From contig JAKSYS010000139.1 in assembly GCA_022925895.1 (NCBI GenBank), positions 43,590 through 107,589 on the forward strand: 64,000 bases of DNA, read 5' to 3'. Under the pieces are notes generated by a model. The model saw only the letters and a list, made by a program, of their open reading frames with translations, was not told where the DNA came from and ran no database searches. The first letter of the stretch is position 1; every line of letters starts with the position of its first letter. This DNA comes from Fragilaria crotonensis. Taxonomy: Eukaryota; Bacillariophyta; Fragilariophyceae; Fragilariales; Fragilariaceae. The position numbers and the translations under genes were made by a program. Positions 43,447 through 53,112 of the stretch are shown here, piece by piece.

Positions 43447-46400
43447 TCAGCTGTGATCGGTTAAGTCATACAGTATCAACCCGACCAGATGATCTCGCTT
43501 CTGACCGCCGGGTATGATTTTCGTACAAAGATCAGCGGGATTGTCGTGCGTAGACACGTGTCCTGTCAGACACTCTCCCATCGCGACAGCTTCACGGATC
43601 GCGTGATAGCATACAGCGTTCGACTTTTTCTTCAGTGTCGATTCTGGTCGTTGCGTATTGTGGATTACGGACATGTTGTCCCCGTAGATAAACGAAGGAC
43701 CGGATAAGGAAACACCCATCATTCGCAACTTGTAACGAATTCCTCGCAGCGTTTCCATGCCTTGCTTCATTGCCACAAACTCCGCACCAAAAACGCTCGT
43801 TTCAATTGTCGATTGTTTCTTGGAGTACCACGTTATTGGCGCAAGGTTCATATAAATAAGAAACCCGGTTCGCGAGCGCCGTGTGCGTTGGTCACCAGCA
43901 TGATCCGAGTCGACGAACATGCGCAAGTCAATTTCTTTACCGCGAGGTTCAGGCGCATTCGGTGGCGTAGCTTCGGTAACGTTCCCATAGTAATTCTTCC
44001 AGTCGCATTCTTTGAAGACCGTCATGTCTATCTCGGGATACGTGGGATCAAAAACTATGCGTGCGTTATGTTTCTTTTCGAGGTATGCATATATATGGAA
44101 CACGGCTTCCAAATGTCCCTCCCGTGGCATTGCAAGGTACGAGGCAAGCTCAGACACTTCCGTAATGATATCGACTCTGCCAAGTTCGACGCACCAGCGC
44201 AGAACTCCTATTTGAGTCTGATAGAAGGCCGCTTGCGTCACGTTAAGCACGGGGGTGGTATCAAGCTCTGGCGAGTAGTTCAGCGGAAAAGGTCCCGCCG
44301 CGCGCCTCAGCCATTGTCGCGTCGGGTAGTGCTTGCTATGATAAGCCTTGACTATCGCGACAGCGGCTTGAACGTATTTGCTTGAACTCATAGCCCAAGC
44401 ATGTACACCGTTCGGTAATGTAGTCGTTGGAGCTTAGCCCGAGGTAGAACTCTGGATCTCTTATGGAACCCGGTTTCGTCTTGAAATAATGATCGATATC
44501 ATGCAAGGCTCGAATACCATCATGATGTACCATCAAAATATCATCGACGTACAGTAAACAGTACGCGTAGTATTTGTAGCCATCGTCAGGACGTAGTTCC
44601 GGCTTCATCCAAACGTCTGGATCCGCCTTACAAGACTCCCAACCCAGATGTCTCATGCAATCTGCCAGATGATTTCGAAAGGAAGCACCGGCGGACTTTA
44701 GGCCATAAAGCGCCCGAACAATAATCGCAATCTTACCAGCGTCTTGCCCGAACTCGGGTCCGAGCTTGCACCAGATCTTTTCGCCGACTGGTGCCGTAAG
44801 ATACGCATTCTCAATGTCCGCAGTTTTCACTTCAAGATCATTGAGTGCGGCTAGCGTTAAAGCGATACGGACAGATTCCCTGGAGACAACACTTGCATAG
44901 GTCACATATGATGGTGGCGACTCGGTCATATGACCACCAGCTACCAGTCTGGCCTTCCTTTGAAAATCTTCCATCTTTATATCAAAGACAAGGTGGCATC
45001 TTATCTCTTGGTATGTCGGCGGTGGAAGCGTACCATCGCCGAGTACTTCGAAAGCCACTTGTACCTTTGCCATTTCCTTACGGATTGCATCTTGCCATAA
45101 CGTGTTGCCATTTTCGCGATCGATCCGTAGGCAATCGTCGAATGTCTTCGGTACTTCAAAGCCAAATTTGTGTGTACGTTTGTGGTAACGCGCGTTGACC
45201 GCTGCGATGATGCGATTGCGTCGTCGTAGAGTATAAGGCACCCACCAGGCGAACGCCGGCTCGCTGTCAATCCCATGTGTCATGGCATATTCTGCCAGTT
45301 CCACCGGGTTTGACTCCTTGATATCGGCAAGGCGCTCCCATGACGTTGTTCCATCCTTCCACTCAACGCAAAGCTTCCAACCTTTCGTAGTTTTCCGCAT
45401 GTGTCGATTCGAACCCCGTTGGACGTACATATCCGCTCGTTCAATAGCGGATTCGTCCTTGCGGTGTCCTATGATTCCATCAAGGAGGAGGAACTGATTG
45501 CCCTCAGTATCGCACATTGCGTACATGTTTTGGGCAATGACGTTCGCTGCCAGTTCAGCAGTTTGGCCGTCGGCGTATTCGACGTCGTATGTGCGAGTAT
45601 CCAGTATCGGATTCGCATTGGCTCGTCCAGTCAATTTACCGTCAGCCGTACGCTTGCGGCCACGGACTTTGGCACTCAGCATCTTGTCGCCAATGGGTAA
45701 CAAGACCTCAGCTCCAATGTATTGGTCGTATGTATCAACATCGACTTCGACTTCGTCCTCTGTATCCGGGATTCGCGGTGCATCCCCGTCATCATCGTCG
45801 GCATAGCGTTCATACGTCGGGGTCTGCAAATCCTCAAGTTCGGGGTCATTCGTAAAGTCATCGTACTTGAAGCTGTCCCCTAACGCAGTATTTACCTTTT
45901 CAGTGAAAACGTCACGCTTAGCCTTCATCGTTTCATCGAGCATTTCGTCTCTAGTGAGAGCTCGAACGGTCGACCTATACACCACCTGACCATTCTCCTT
46001 CAGGATCTTGCGGGTCATGGCTGGCCCAATATCAATGGCAGGACCCAAGTCGCGGCCTAGCACCATTACGTCATCAGGGTAAGTGACTGACGTGTCGCGA
46101 AAAAGTACCCATTCATACCATTGGAACAATGCGAACGGGAAATATCGGCTGTCTCGCCACTGACAATCGTCTCTGGCACCTGACCGCCAAGTCGATATAT
46201 GTCGTGCCGTATGGGAACGTATGTATGCCTCTTTCCAGGCAATCATCCCAAAGGCGTTTCGGCGCAGCCGATCGAACCATTTGTCTCCCGACGCCACGCT
46301 TGAGTTCTCGAATCGCAGCCTCCGCGGCATTTGACCACGGCGTGTGTGGCTCTGTTTGCTTCACGTGCACGCCAACCTCTCGACATTTTTTCCGGAATAT

Positions 46401-46988
46401 GCCCATTGTCTGTTCCCTGGCCCCGTCCATTATGATGGTATTGGGGACGCCTTCCCTTTGGAAGAGAAGGGACAGTCCCTCGTGCGCAAGAGACTTCTTC
46501 TGCATTGGGAAAGCGCGACACCACCCGTCGGACGTTGCAAAGATTTGAGCATATTTGTTATTCCTTCGCGAGGTCGTATTGGATATCAGTGTATCCGTGA
46601 AACAATCAATCGGGAGTCGTCTATATCGAAGTTGCCTGTCGTTTGTTCGGAAACGTCTTGATAGAGTCGGATGTAAGACGGTCCGAACTCCTCGCTGCGT
46701 CGTCACATCTACAGTCCGCTTGGCCGTTTGTAAATCGATTCCCCAGTTACGGGCTAACGTTCGTGCCTCAAACGGTCTGCCGGACTGTATAGAGCGTAAC
46801 GCAGATATCCCGGACGATGCAGTGATCGTCTTAGCGAACGAGAATATATCAAACGTCGGAGTCGTTTCTCGTAACGAAATCGCCGGACGATCGAACGAAA
46901 CCATTGAGTATCCGTTATTAATGGAACAAAGGCGTCGCGACGGCGGTGGTGATCCAACGCGGTCCCCTGTGTCCGACAGGAATTTCAT
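43447..46988 (-). pseudogene. copia pol: integrase, reverse transcriptase and RNase H (frame-broken)
   Basis: The pol region continues from the protease in at least three frames. Integrase (46988-46113) contains SLAHEGLSLLF, IMDGAREQTMG and SNAAEAAIRELK, the D-E part of the catalytic triad. The integrase-RT linker changes frame twice near 46150-46270: AYIRSHTA is in one frame and DIYRLGGQVPETIVSGETAD in another. RT (about 46230-44400) has ENAYLTAP, LYGLKSAGASF and the catalytic LLYVDDILMV. RNase H (44391-43447) has MFVDSDHAG, STIETSVFGAEF and ADLCTKIIPGG. Each domain is complete. Only single-base changes separate them, so the element could be intact in the real genome. Confidence 0.88.
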
Positions 46989-47551
46989 GAGGGCATCTTC
47001 CTGCTGAGAAAAGGTGACATCGTAGGGTCATACATTGGCTCTTCGCTCGTAAGCGATAAATGCGGTAATGTCTCATACTCCTCGACAGTCGGTTTGCGCG
47101 TAGGAAATGAAGACGTCACACCCTGGAGTGATAGTGGAATCACATATGGCTCATCGGCATCCTGGTTGACTGGGATTACGATCGCATGCGTCTGGTCGGT
47201 GATATGTTCAGTCAGGAAACGAGGGCAATCGTTAATCGTGACGTCATTTAATCTGACCTGCATCGTCGATAGCAAGTTATGGGCAATCTCAGGTATAAAG
47301 ATGGCTTGGTGCACCAGTAGTATGACGGTCTCTCCCGTAAAAGGGTCGTCGTAGGCTAGTGCTGCCGATACGGTCCGCAAATTCTTCGCCGTTGGGCCAG
47401 AGGGATCATATCCTGTGACATTCACAGGTCGCTCATAGTCATGAACGATCAACGAGTTGTGTCCTACGGCACACTGATCGGCATGAGAGTCAAGATCAGT
47501 TCTACTTTCGTTAGGAACTGCGACGTCTAGCGCTCCAAGTGACCGTAGCAC
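46985..47551 (-). CDS. copia protease segment of pol
   Basis: The segment contains TDLDSHADQCAVGHNSL, the aspartic-protease active-site block typical of diatom copia elements, and EIAHNLLSTMQVR. It is in the same frame as gag and is separated from it by one TGA. The next domain, integrase, resumes one base out of frame at the AAAA run at 47009-47012 (plus strand), after SPF/SQQEDA. Confidence 0.85.
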   Translation of the reverse strand: MLRSLGALDVAVPNESRTDLDSHADQCAVGHNSLIVHDYERPVNVTGYDPSGPTAKNLRTVSAALAYDDPFTGETVILLVHQAIFIPEIAHNLLSTMQVRLNDVTINDCPRFLTEHITDQTHAIVIPVNQDADEPYVIPLSLQGVTSSFPTRKPTVEEYETLPHLSLTSEEPMYDPTMSPFLSRKMPS

Positions 47552-47569
47552 CGCTAGGTGCGCGCGGCG

Positions 47570-49070
47570 TCACTTGGATTCGTTAGGGGTCTTCTTTTGG
47601 CGAGTGAGTGCAGAGTTGGTTCGATTGGAACCAGTCTTGGGTTTCTTTGCGGGCGCCTCCTCTACTGAGGACTCAGTATTCGAGGAAGCGGTGGTCTTGT
47701 CGTCGTCAACACCCGCTTTGCTCATTTGTTTCGCCAATTGCGAGACTTGACGATTCATCGCTTTGAGGTTTTTGATAACCTCCGTGTTACTCTTCTTGTT
47801 GCCAGCACCCTTGACCTTACTGTCTTTCGCACCGGGTTTATGCCCGCGTTTGAGTCGTTTAGAGGCGAGCTCCTTTTTCTGTTCCGGGCTAAGGGCGGCA
47901 TATTCTTCCTTGGTGTAGTAACGGTCCTCTATCGCTTCGGATTTCCGCTTCCCACCGCTCGTCTTGAGCTCAGAAATGTTGACAGAGCTGTTAGGTTTAC
48001 CCTTCGCCGTCTGCCGTATGTAGTCCTGATAAAGGGTCACACAGGCATCGAAATCAACCCTCAACCTCTCGTCACTCATAATGCGGGTCTTAACAGCATC
48101 GAACTTTTCCGTCTTGATGCCATCCAGTAGGTAACGTACCTTGGACCTCGGGTCGATACCCGTGTATCCGTGCTCCACCAGGCCTTCCATAATGGAATGC
48201 TGTTGCTTGTGGACGTTGACGTATTTCTCGAAATCCCAACGGCGTTGTTCGCCATTGTAAACCGTCGTCTTCAACTTGTCCTCGGCCATCGTGGCCATGT
48301 TGTCGACGTTGTTGGGCCCAAGGTAGTGCTGGTAGAGACCGTTATAGGCCATACGGCCATCTCTCGTACGTTGGGCTGGTTTGACGTAGGTCCATGAGGA
48401 GTGTTCGCGCGTAATACGGGATATAATCTCCCAGACCTTCTCGCGATTCGCTAAATAAATGGGATCGTACGTACGCACCCCTGCATCGGATATCGTATAA
48501 TGAGGAGCTCGAGCTATCATCTCGTCCTGGATGGTAGGATAGGTGATGCCGTCAGCCGCAACCTCCTCGTCCTTACGGACGACATAAGCCAAGGGAATCT
48601 TGCGCTCCCCAAGGACAGAGCGGAGGTGTTCGTCGATGGCCTCCATTGTCTTGGGCCAATCCTTGGCGTTGATCGTAGGAAGGTCGTCGGGTTTCTTATA
48701 CGTAGATTCAAACTCTCGAAGCTCACAAACGGAGCGAATCGCTTCAAGAGTAATATCGGGGACAGTTACGTTGCGACTGACTCGAGCCTGGTGACGGAGG
48801 TAGAACGCAAGTAACTTGAGGTGCCCCTCTGCGCGTTGGTTAACAGGGACTCCCGGGTTGGGAACCGGCATGGCCCTGGAAGTGCGCCAGCAACAGGGGT
48901 AAGTTTCCTCCGGGTCTGCGGATGACCCTACAAAGGCTCTCAATCTCGTCGTCAGTTAGCAGTTTAACTTCCTCAAGGCTATCGATTCCCTGCTCCTCAA
49001 CAAGGGCCTGGGCGGCGGCTTCCGTGAAGCCGATACGGGTCATCGCAGCGCGCATGACGGCGTTGTTCAT
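47570..49070 (-). pseudogene. copia gag (one frame break near 48.9 kb)
   Basis: Gag starts at MNNAVMRAAMTRIGFTEAA (49070), whose helical domain continues through DSLEEVKLLTDDEIESLCR to RRPGG. The frame then changes by one base around the CCCGGG at about 48850-48860. The rest reads VPVNQRAEGHLKLLAFYLRHQ and on through ITREHSSWTYVKPAQRTRDGR to a basic, lysine-rich C-terminus. Such an RRPGG-to-RAE..LK transition is usual in diatom copia gag proteins. The protein ends at a TGA at 47570-47572. I see no zinc knuckle. Confidence 0.8.
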
Positions 49071-49595
49071 CGTGTGAAGTTGCGAAGGTGTGAAAACCAA
49101 CGAAAAAGGGAAAGAGTGACAAAGCAAGGACGGAGCCACCACCACTGGCTGGTCCTGAGTCTCCTTCAGATCGATGCGTTGGTCCGTTTGGTCCGTTCAA
49201 CGGCGGTTGACTTAGGGAATACCATCGGTTATGTCGGTGTATATTAATCATTGGCGTATATTAGATATGTCCCAGAATGCAGGACAGCGCAACCACCGAA
49301 GTCTCGGGATGGGTTTGCCCCTGATGGTGTGGGCATGGATGAAGGTGTCCCTTATCATCCATCAAGGTTGTCACAATTCGTTTGACAGGTGAGAGATGTA
49401 TCGGTGCACGAATACTCCCAGATACCCTTCCAGGCCACATAGTCCATCAAGTATGTCTGGGTACACTGAGAAGGAAGCAGTTCGAAGCGTGCTCAGGCGT
49501 TATAGCGGCGGAACTGCATGATCGGGCGTCCGACATCTCGCGTAACGAAGGGCATGGCAACGTTGCCCTTCCCAGAGCATTTGGGTCTGATAAAC

Positions 49596-49757
49596 TGACT
49601 AAAATCGGTCATACGTGGATGCGCATCGTATAAACAAACGGTAACGAACATTGCTAAGCAGATTACAGTCGAAAGAGTGGGACCAATATGCGTGACTGTA
49701 CATTCGACACCGTGTACTGTAGCACCGCTACTGTCTCAGTGTGCATACAATTAATCA
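49596..49757 (-). repeat. 5' LTR of the copia element
   Basis: Identical 162-bp copy of the 3' LTR. About 525 bp of leader separate it from the gag start. The primer-binding-site-like sequence lies directly inside it. Confidence 0.97.
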
Positions 49758-49761
49758 GCGA

Positions 49762-50584
49762 AGCAGCAGGCAACCATTCAAACAGGCGATCGACTTTTTT
49801 GGTTCACGACTTAACATGATTCTGCTCAACTCGGCCTACGTAGAAAGCGTTGACCTGGTATCCAATGAGAACTCGCGTAGGTGCCAATCGAACACGAGGG
49901 ACACTTCGTTTCGTTTTGATCACAGTGTGCACAAGAACATCACACACAGAAATCTCATCCTTCGCACAAGAAGGGTTTGGTGCTGAGTTGTGAACATCTT
50001 CGCTTTTCTTACACGAGGGCGTGTATCAAAACGAACATCTTTGTTCGATTCCATTCATAAAATAGAATCAATGACGTCCGAGTTTGCGACGGCGAAAACG
50101 CATCAAGTGCAGCCTTCTAAATTGAGGACAGTGCGCTCCATGGATGTAATGAATGTCAGACAGGTCGCTACTCAGTTCGACAACGCCGACTGCGTTGCCT
50201 CCAAGTTCAGCCATGCTGCGCAGCTATGTCAATGCTCCATGTAAGTGATGACTAGACGTGCCATTGCAATCCCGGTTAAACATCGGCTTTGCATTTTTGT
50301 TTGTTGACATCATAATCATCACATTGGAAGGACGGACAGGCGAATACGCACTTGGGACACTCCACAGTACTTTGCTTGTACTGTACTCCAGTACTGAGTA
50401 TTGAGTATCATGAAAATTGTCGTCTTTCTACTGGTACTGTCTTAAGATAATGTCGCAAGTCTACCATGGCGGAATACGAGTGAGAAATTGTTCGATTCTG
50501 ACCTAAGACTGACGTGTCGTCTGTCGTCTGTGGTGGAGATCGGTAGTGATCAATTTAGTATGATGACGCGGTGTCGCCGGTTTG
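49762..50584. other. Flank of the copia insertion; possible remnant of an interrupted gene
   Basis: Joining the sequence before the element (ATG at 43062) to that after it, minus one target duplication, gives an open frame of about 37 codons (MSGNLSQLRMSI through KQQATIQT). Further short open stretches follow (49795-49985 and 50069-50242), including TVRSMDVMNVRQVATQFDN, which faintly recalls ESCRT-III proteins. I cannot establish a gene. A GTAC cluster lies at about 50370-50410, upstream of the GLTP gene. Confidence 0.25.
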
Positions 50585-52408
50585 ATGCCTCCATCATCGT
50601 TCACACTTTTAACTCACATTTCCCTCTTGTTGCCCTCTACTTGTAGTCGGAGAGGAAACTGCCTCCGGCATCTGCCTTCCTTATCGATTGACTCCTCTTA
50701 TCGCGACACATCAGATACCGATTCAGTTACCCCTCCTGATACGCAACAAGACAATATGGTTTGGACACTACTGAAACAAACAGGACGCGGGAAAGTGGGC
50801 TACCTCTCACTTGGCATGCTGGTCTTGTTCACATTCTCCAACTCTGCCTTGCAAGTCATCGATGCTCAGCTGCATCGCATAGACTCACACGATGTATATG
50901 ACACACTGAGTGCAGAAGTGATATCTCCTCCGATTCGATACACCAAAGCCAGTCCATCCGAACGTCCTCGGATGGGGCTAGCAACTGCTGCCATTTCTTC
51001 GGTAACTGAAGCATTGAGTCCCATCTTACCTTTCACTGGTGGAGTGGATTTGCGACGCGAGGAACACTGGGATACCTCAGAAGGCTGGATCAACGCAGCG
51101 ACAGCAATGATTGATCAAGTTCGCGACGCCTTTGGCCTTGAGCCGTGGTCAGTTCCTCGTGGTGGATCTCAGACCGCAAATACTGGCAACAATACTCTTG
51201 CTATCCCATCGAAGCGTGGAGATTATCCCCATGTATTCACCCTGTCAGCATCAACGCCATTTGTGCCTATATCTGCTATTGCTGATATGACCTTGGGCGA
51301 CCTCACTGCTGCATTTCAGTACGCTATTCAATGCACCCACCCTGGGTTCAACGAGAAAAGATTTCTCGATGGCGTCGAAGTTCGAATGCGGCCCATTATT
51401 TCAGGCCTTAAAGAAGCCGCCATGAAATCGCGTGGCGTTGATGTCGAGCCAGCTGCCACTGTAACAGCCTCTAGCACGTTGCCAGCTGTGCCCGGCGATA
51501 ATGTGGATGCCTTGCACTTTTGCGCCGCCATGAGGCTGTTTGCTGAGTGGCGAGTGGTTCGTCAAGTCCCAGATGGCTACAAGGGATTTGCTGTTGGCAT
51601 GAATCTCGGTCAAAAGGATATTGTACAGAATGTGGCCAAGATCGAGAAAGCTGTTCACGACTGGCTTGACTATAGGCGAGACCTTTTGTCGACGCATTCG
51701 CAATCTGTCGGCTCTGATGCGTTCGGGTACAACTCTTGTCCCATCGCGCCAGGGAGCAAGGATTGCAGTCTGCGAAGCCCAACCTTACGCCAATTGTTGG
51801 AGCACGAAGTTCACCTCAACGTTCACGACAATGGTCGCCTTCCTCGACTGAAGGACAAAACTGGCGCCATGGGCCTCTTGTGGGTTCGTCGTCAGTTGCA
51901 GTATCAAACTGCCTTGTTTGCAAACATTTTGCAAGTACCAACCAAGTTCAGTTCGGCCAACAGCGCTGTTACCTCGGCATACACTGACGTTTACGGGAAA
52001 TTCCACGGATGGGCAGTTCAGAAAATTTTTGGTTATTCATTTCAGGCTGCCCCTGAGGTTGACGTTATCTACAGGTACATGAATCCCCACCACCTCAAAG
52101 TCGTCACCCAACGTGCTCGTCGGGTGATTGGTGGTGATGACGGAGGAGCGAGTGCCCGCAACGACTTGAATCCTTTCCAGAAGGTTTGGGCGAATGTTGT
52201 TGACATGATCAACGACAACTCAAAGCGAATGGATGGTGGCGACAGTAGCGTGTTGGAACACCAAGAAGACGAAGCATTTGTGAGCAAGGAGATGACGGAT
52301 GCGGCTCACAAGCACATCTCCATGTACTTGGATGTTGTGCAACCAGTGTTGGGCGACCTTGCAGGCCTTTTCGAAGACCTGAACATGGACGATCCTACCA
52401 AAGTGTAA
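50585..52408 (+). CDS. GLTP-domain glycolipid-transfer-like protein, membrane-anchored (copy 1)
   Basis: This protein of about 607 residues has an N-terminal hydrophobic segment (VGYLSLGMLVLFTFSNSALQVI, about residues 70-92) and a glycolipid-transfer-protein fold in its second half. The lipid headgroup residues of GLTP are all present: KDIVQNVAKIE supplies the D-x3-N-x2-K set, GLLWVRRQLQYQ the stacking tryptophan, and KFHGWAVQKIF the histidine. AYTDVYGKFHGWAV and YSFQAAPEVD complete the C-terminal helices. GLTP proteins move glycosphingolipids or ceramide phosphates between membranes; the N-terminal anchor would tether the domain. The start may be the ATG at 50585 or at 50756 (MVWTLLKQTG). 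It is followed by a related gene in the same orientation. The C-terminus is DDPTKV. Confidence 0.8.
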   Translation: MPPSSFTLLTHISLLLPSTCSRRGNCLRHLPSLSIDSSYRDTSDTDSVTPPDTQQDNMVWTLLKQTGRGKVGYLSLGMLVLFTFSNSALQVIDAQLHRIDSHDVYDTLSAEVISPPIRYTKASPSERPRMGLATAAISSVTEALSPILPFTGGVDLRREEHWDTSEGWINAATAMIDQVRDAFGLEPWSVPRGGSQTANTGNNTLAIPSKRGDYPHVFTLSASTPFVPISAIADMTLGDLTAAFQYAIQCTHPGFNEKRFLDGVEVRMRPIISGLKEAAMKSRGVDVEPAATVTASSTLPAVPGDNVDALHFCAAMRLFAEWRVVRQVPDGYKGFAVGMNLGQKDIVQNVAKIEKAVHDWLDYRRDLLSTHSQSVGSDAFGYNSCPIAPGSKDCSLRSPTLRQLLEHEVHLNVHDNGRLPRLKDKTGAMGLLWVRRQLQYQTALFANILQVPTKFSSANSAVTSAYTDVYGKFHGWAVQKIFGYSFQAAPEVDVIYRYMNPHHLKVVTQRARRVIGGDDGGASARNDLNPFQKVWANVVDMINDNSKRMDGGDSSVLEHQEDEAFVSKEMTDAAHKHISMYLDVVQPVLGDLAGLFEDLNMDDPTKV

Positions 52409-53112
52409 ACTACAAAACGATTGTATAGCGACATATCAACTACCTGTAGAAGCAGATTGACGAAGCAATAGTATGTTATGTCACATCGTTATGGCTATTC
52501 TGCTGCAATCCCATTGACTCAGATGCGAGTTGAAATCGGGAGAATGAGGCCATCATTTTCTATTCATACCCGAGCATCGTTCTTCAGTTGTTGATCTCGG
52601 TCATGCTTGCCACTATGTACTGCAGTACTCGTACTGGCACCATATAGCTGCTATGCATATGAAGTCATCCAACCTCCACACCGACATCAGCTCCACGTGC
52701 GATTGAGAGGCAGTTGACACCTGTTGATGACTTATCAAGAAAATTGGTGTCACGTCGGCAGTGGCACCTTTTGGTCCTTTGCACAACCTGCACTTGCGCC
52801 AGAATGTTGATGTCTAAAAAGTCTAAGTGATTCCTCGTTCGACTGTCGTAAGGTCAATACCGCTTGTCTGATAGGCTGAATTGATCTGATGTCATTTCGT
52901 CGTTGACACGGTATCACTGACACTCGTGCACACACTCGTACTGTCGGCATTCAACGTACGGAAAATGGCGTGGGTTCGCCGAAGATACCTTCTACCATCC
53001 AACAAGGCCTGCCTCCAACAAATTAAAACTCGGAGTGACTCAACTGTCAGGATACAAGGAGCAAGGAGCACCTTGACTTTCGCGACTCACACGTCTTCAC
53101 AAAACCGCAAGT
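52409..53112. other. Intergenic region between the two GLTP genes
   Basis: No gene is supported. A small GTAC patch lies near 52615-52640. The last 200 bp are the likely promoter and 5' UTR of the second copy. Confidence 0.5.

Larger units (their letters stand above)
43126..49757 (-). mobile_element. Complete copia-type (CoDi-like) LTR retrotransposon
   Basis: The 6.6-kb element runs on the minus strand between two identical 162-bp LTRs, which begin TG and end CA. It is flanked by the 4-bp duplication GCGA (43122-43125 and 49758-49761). Next to the 5' LTR (49596-49757) the minus strand reads GTTTATCAGACCC, resembling the initiator-Met primer-binding site TGGTATCAGAGC. Next to the 3' LTR lies a purine-rich CGAGGGGA tract. 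The gene order gag, protease, integrase, RT, RNase H is that of Ty1/copia. The RT motif YVDDI, protease DSHAD and RNase H ADLCTK resemble diatom CoDi elements. Identical LTRs imply recent insertion, yet pol and gag contain several single-base frame breaks. Confidence 0.95.

Noticed and set aside
43762-44385. 207-codon plus-strand frame opposite the copia RNase H
   Set aside because: Shadow of the minus-strand pol coding sequence; no motifs of its own.
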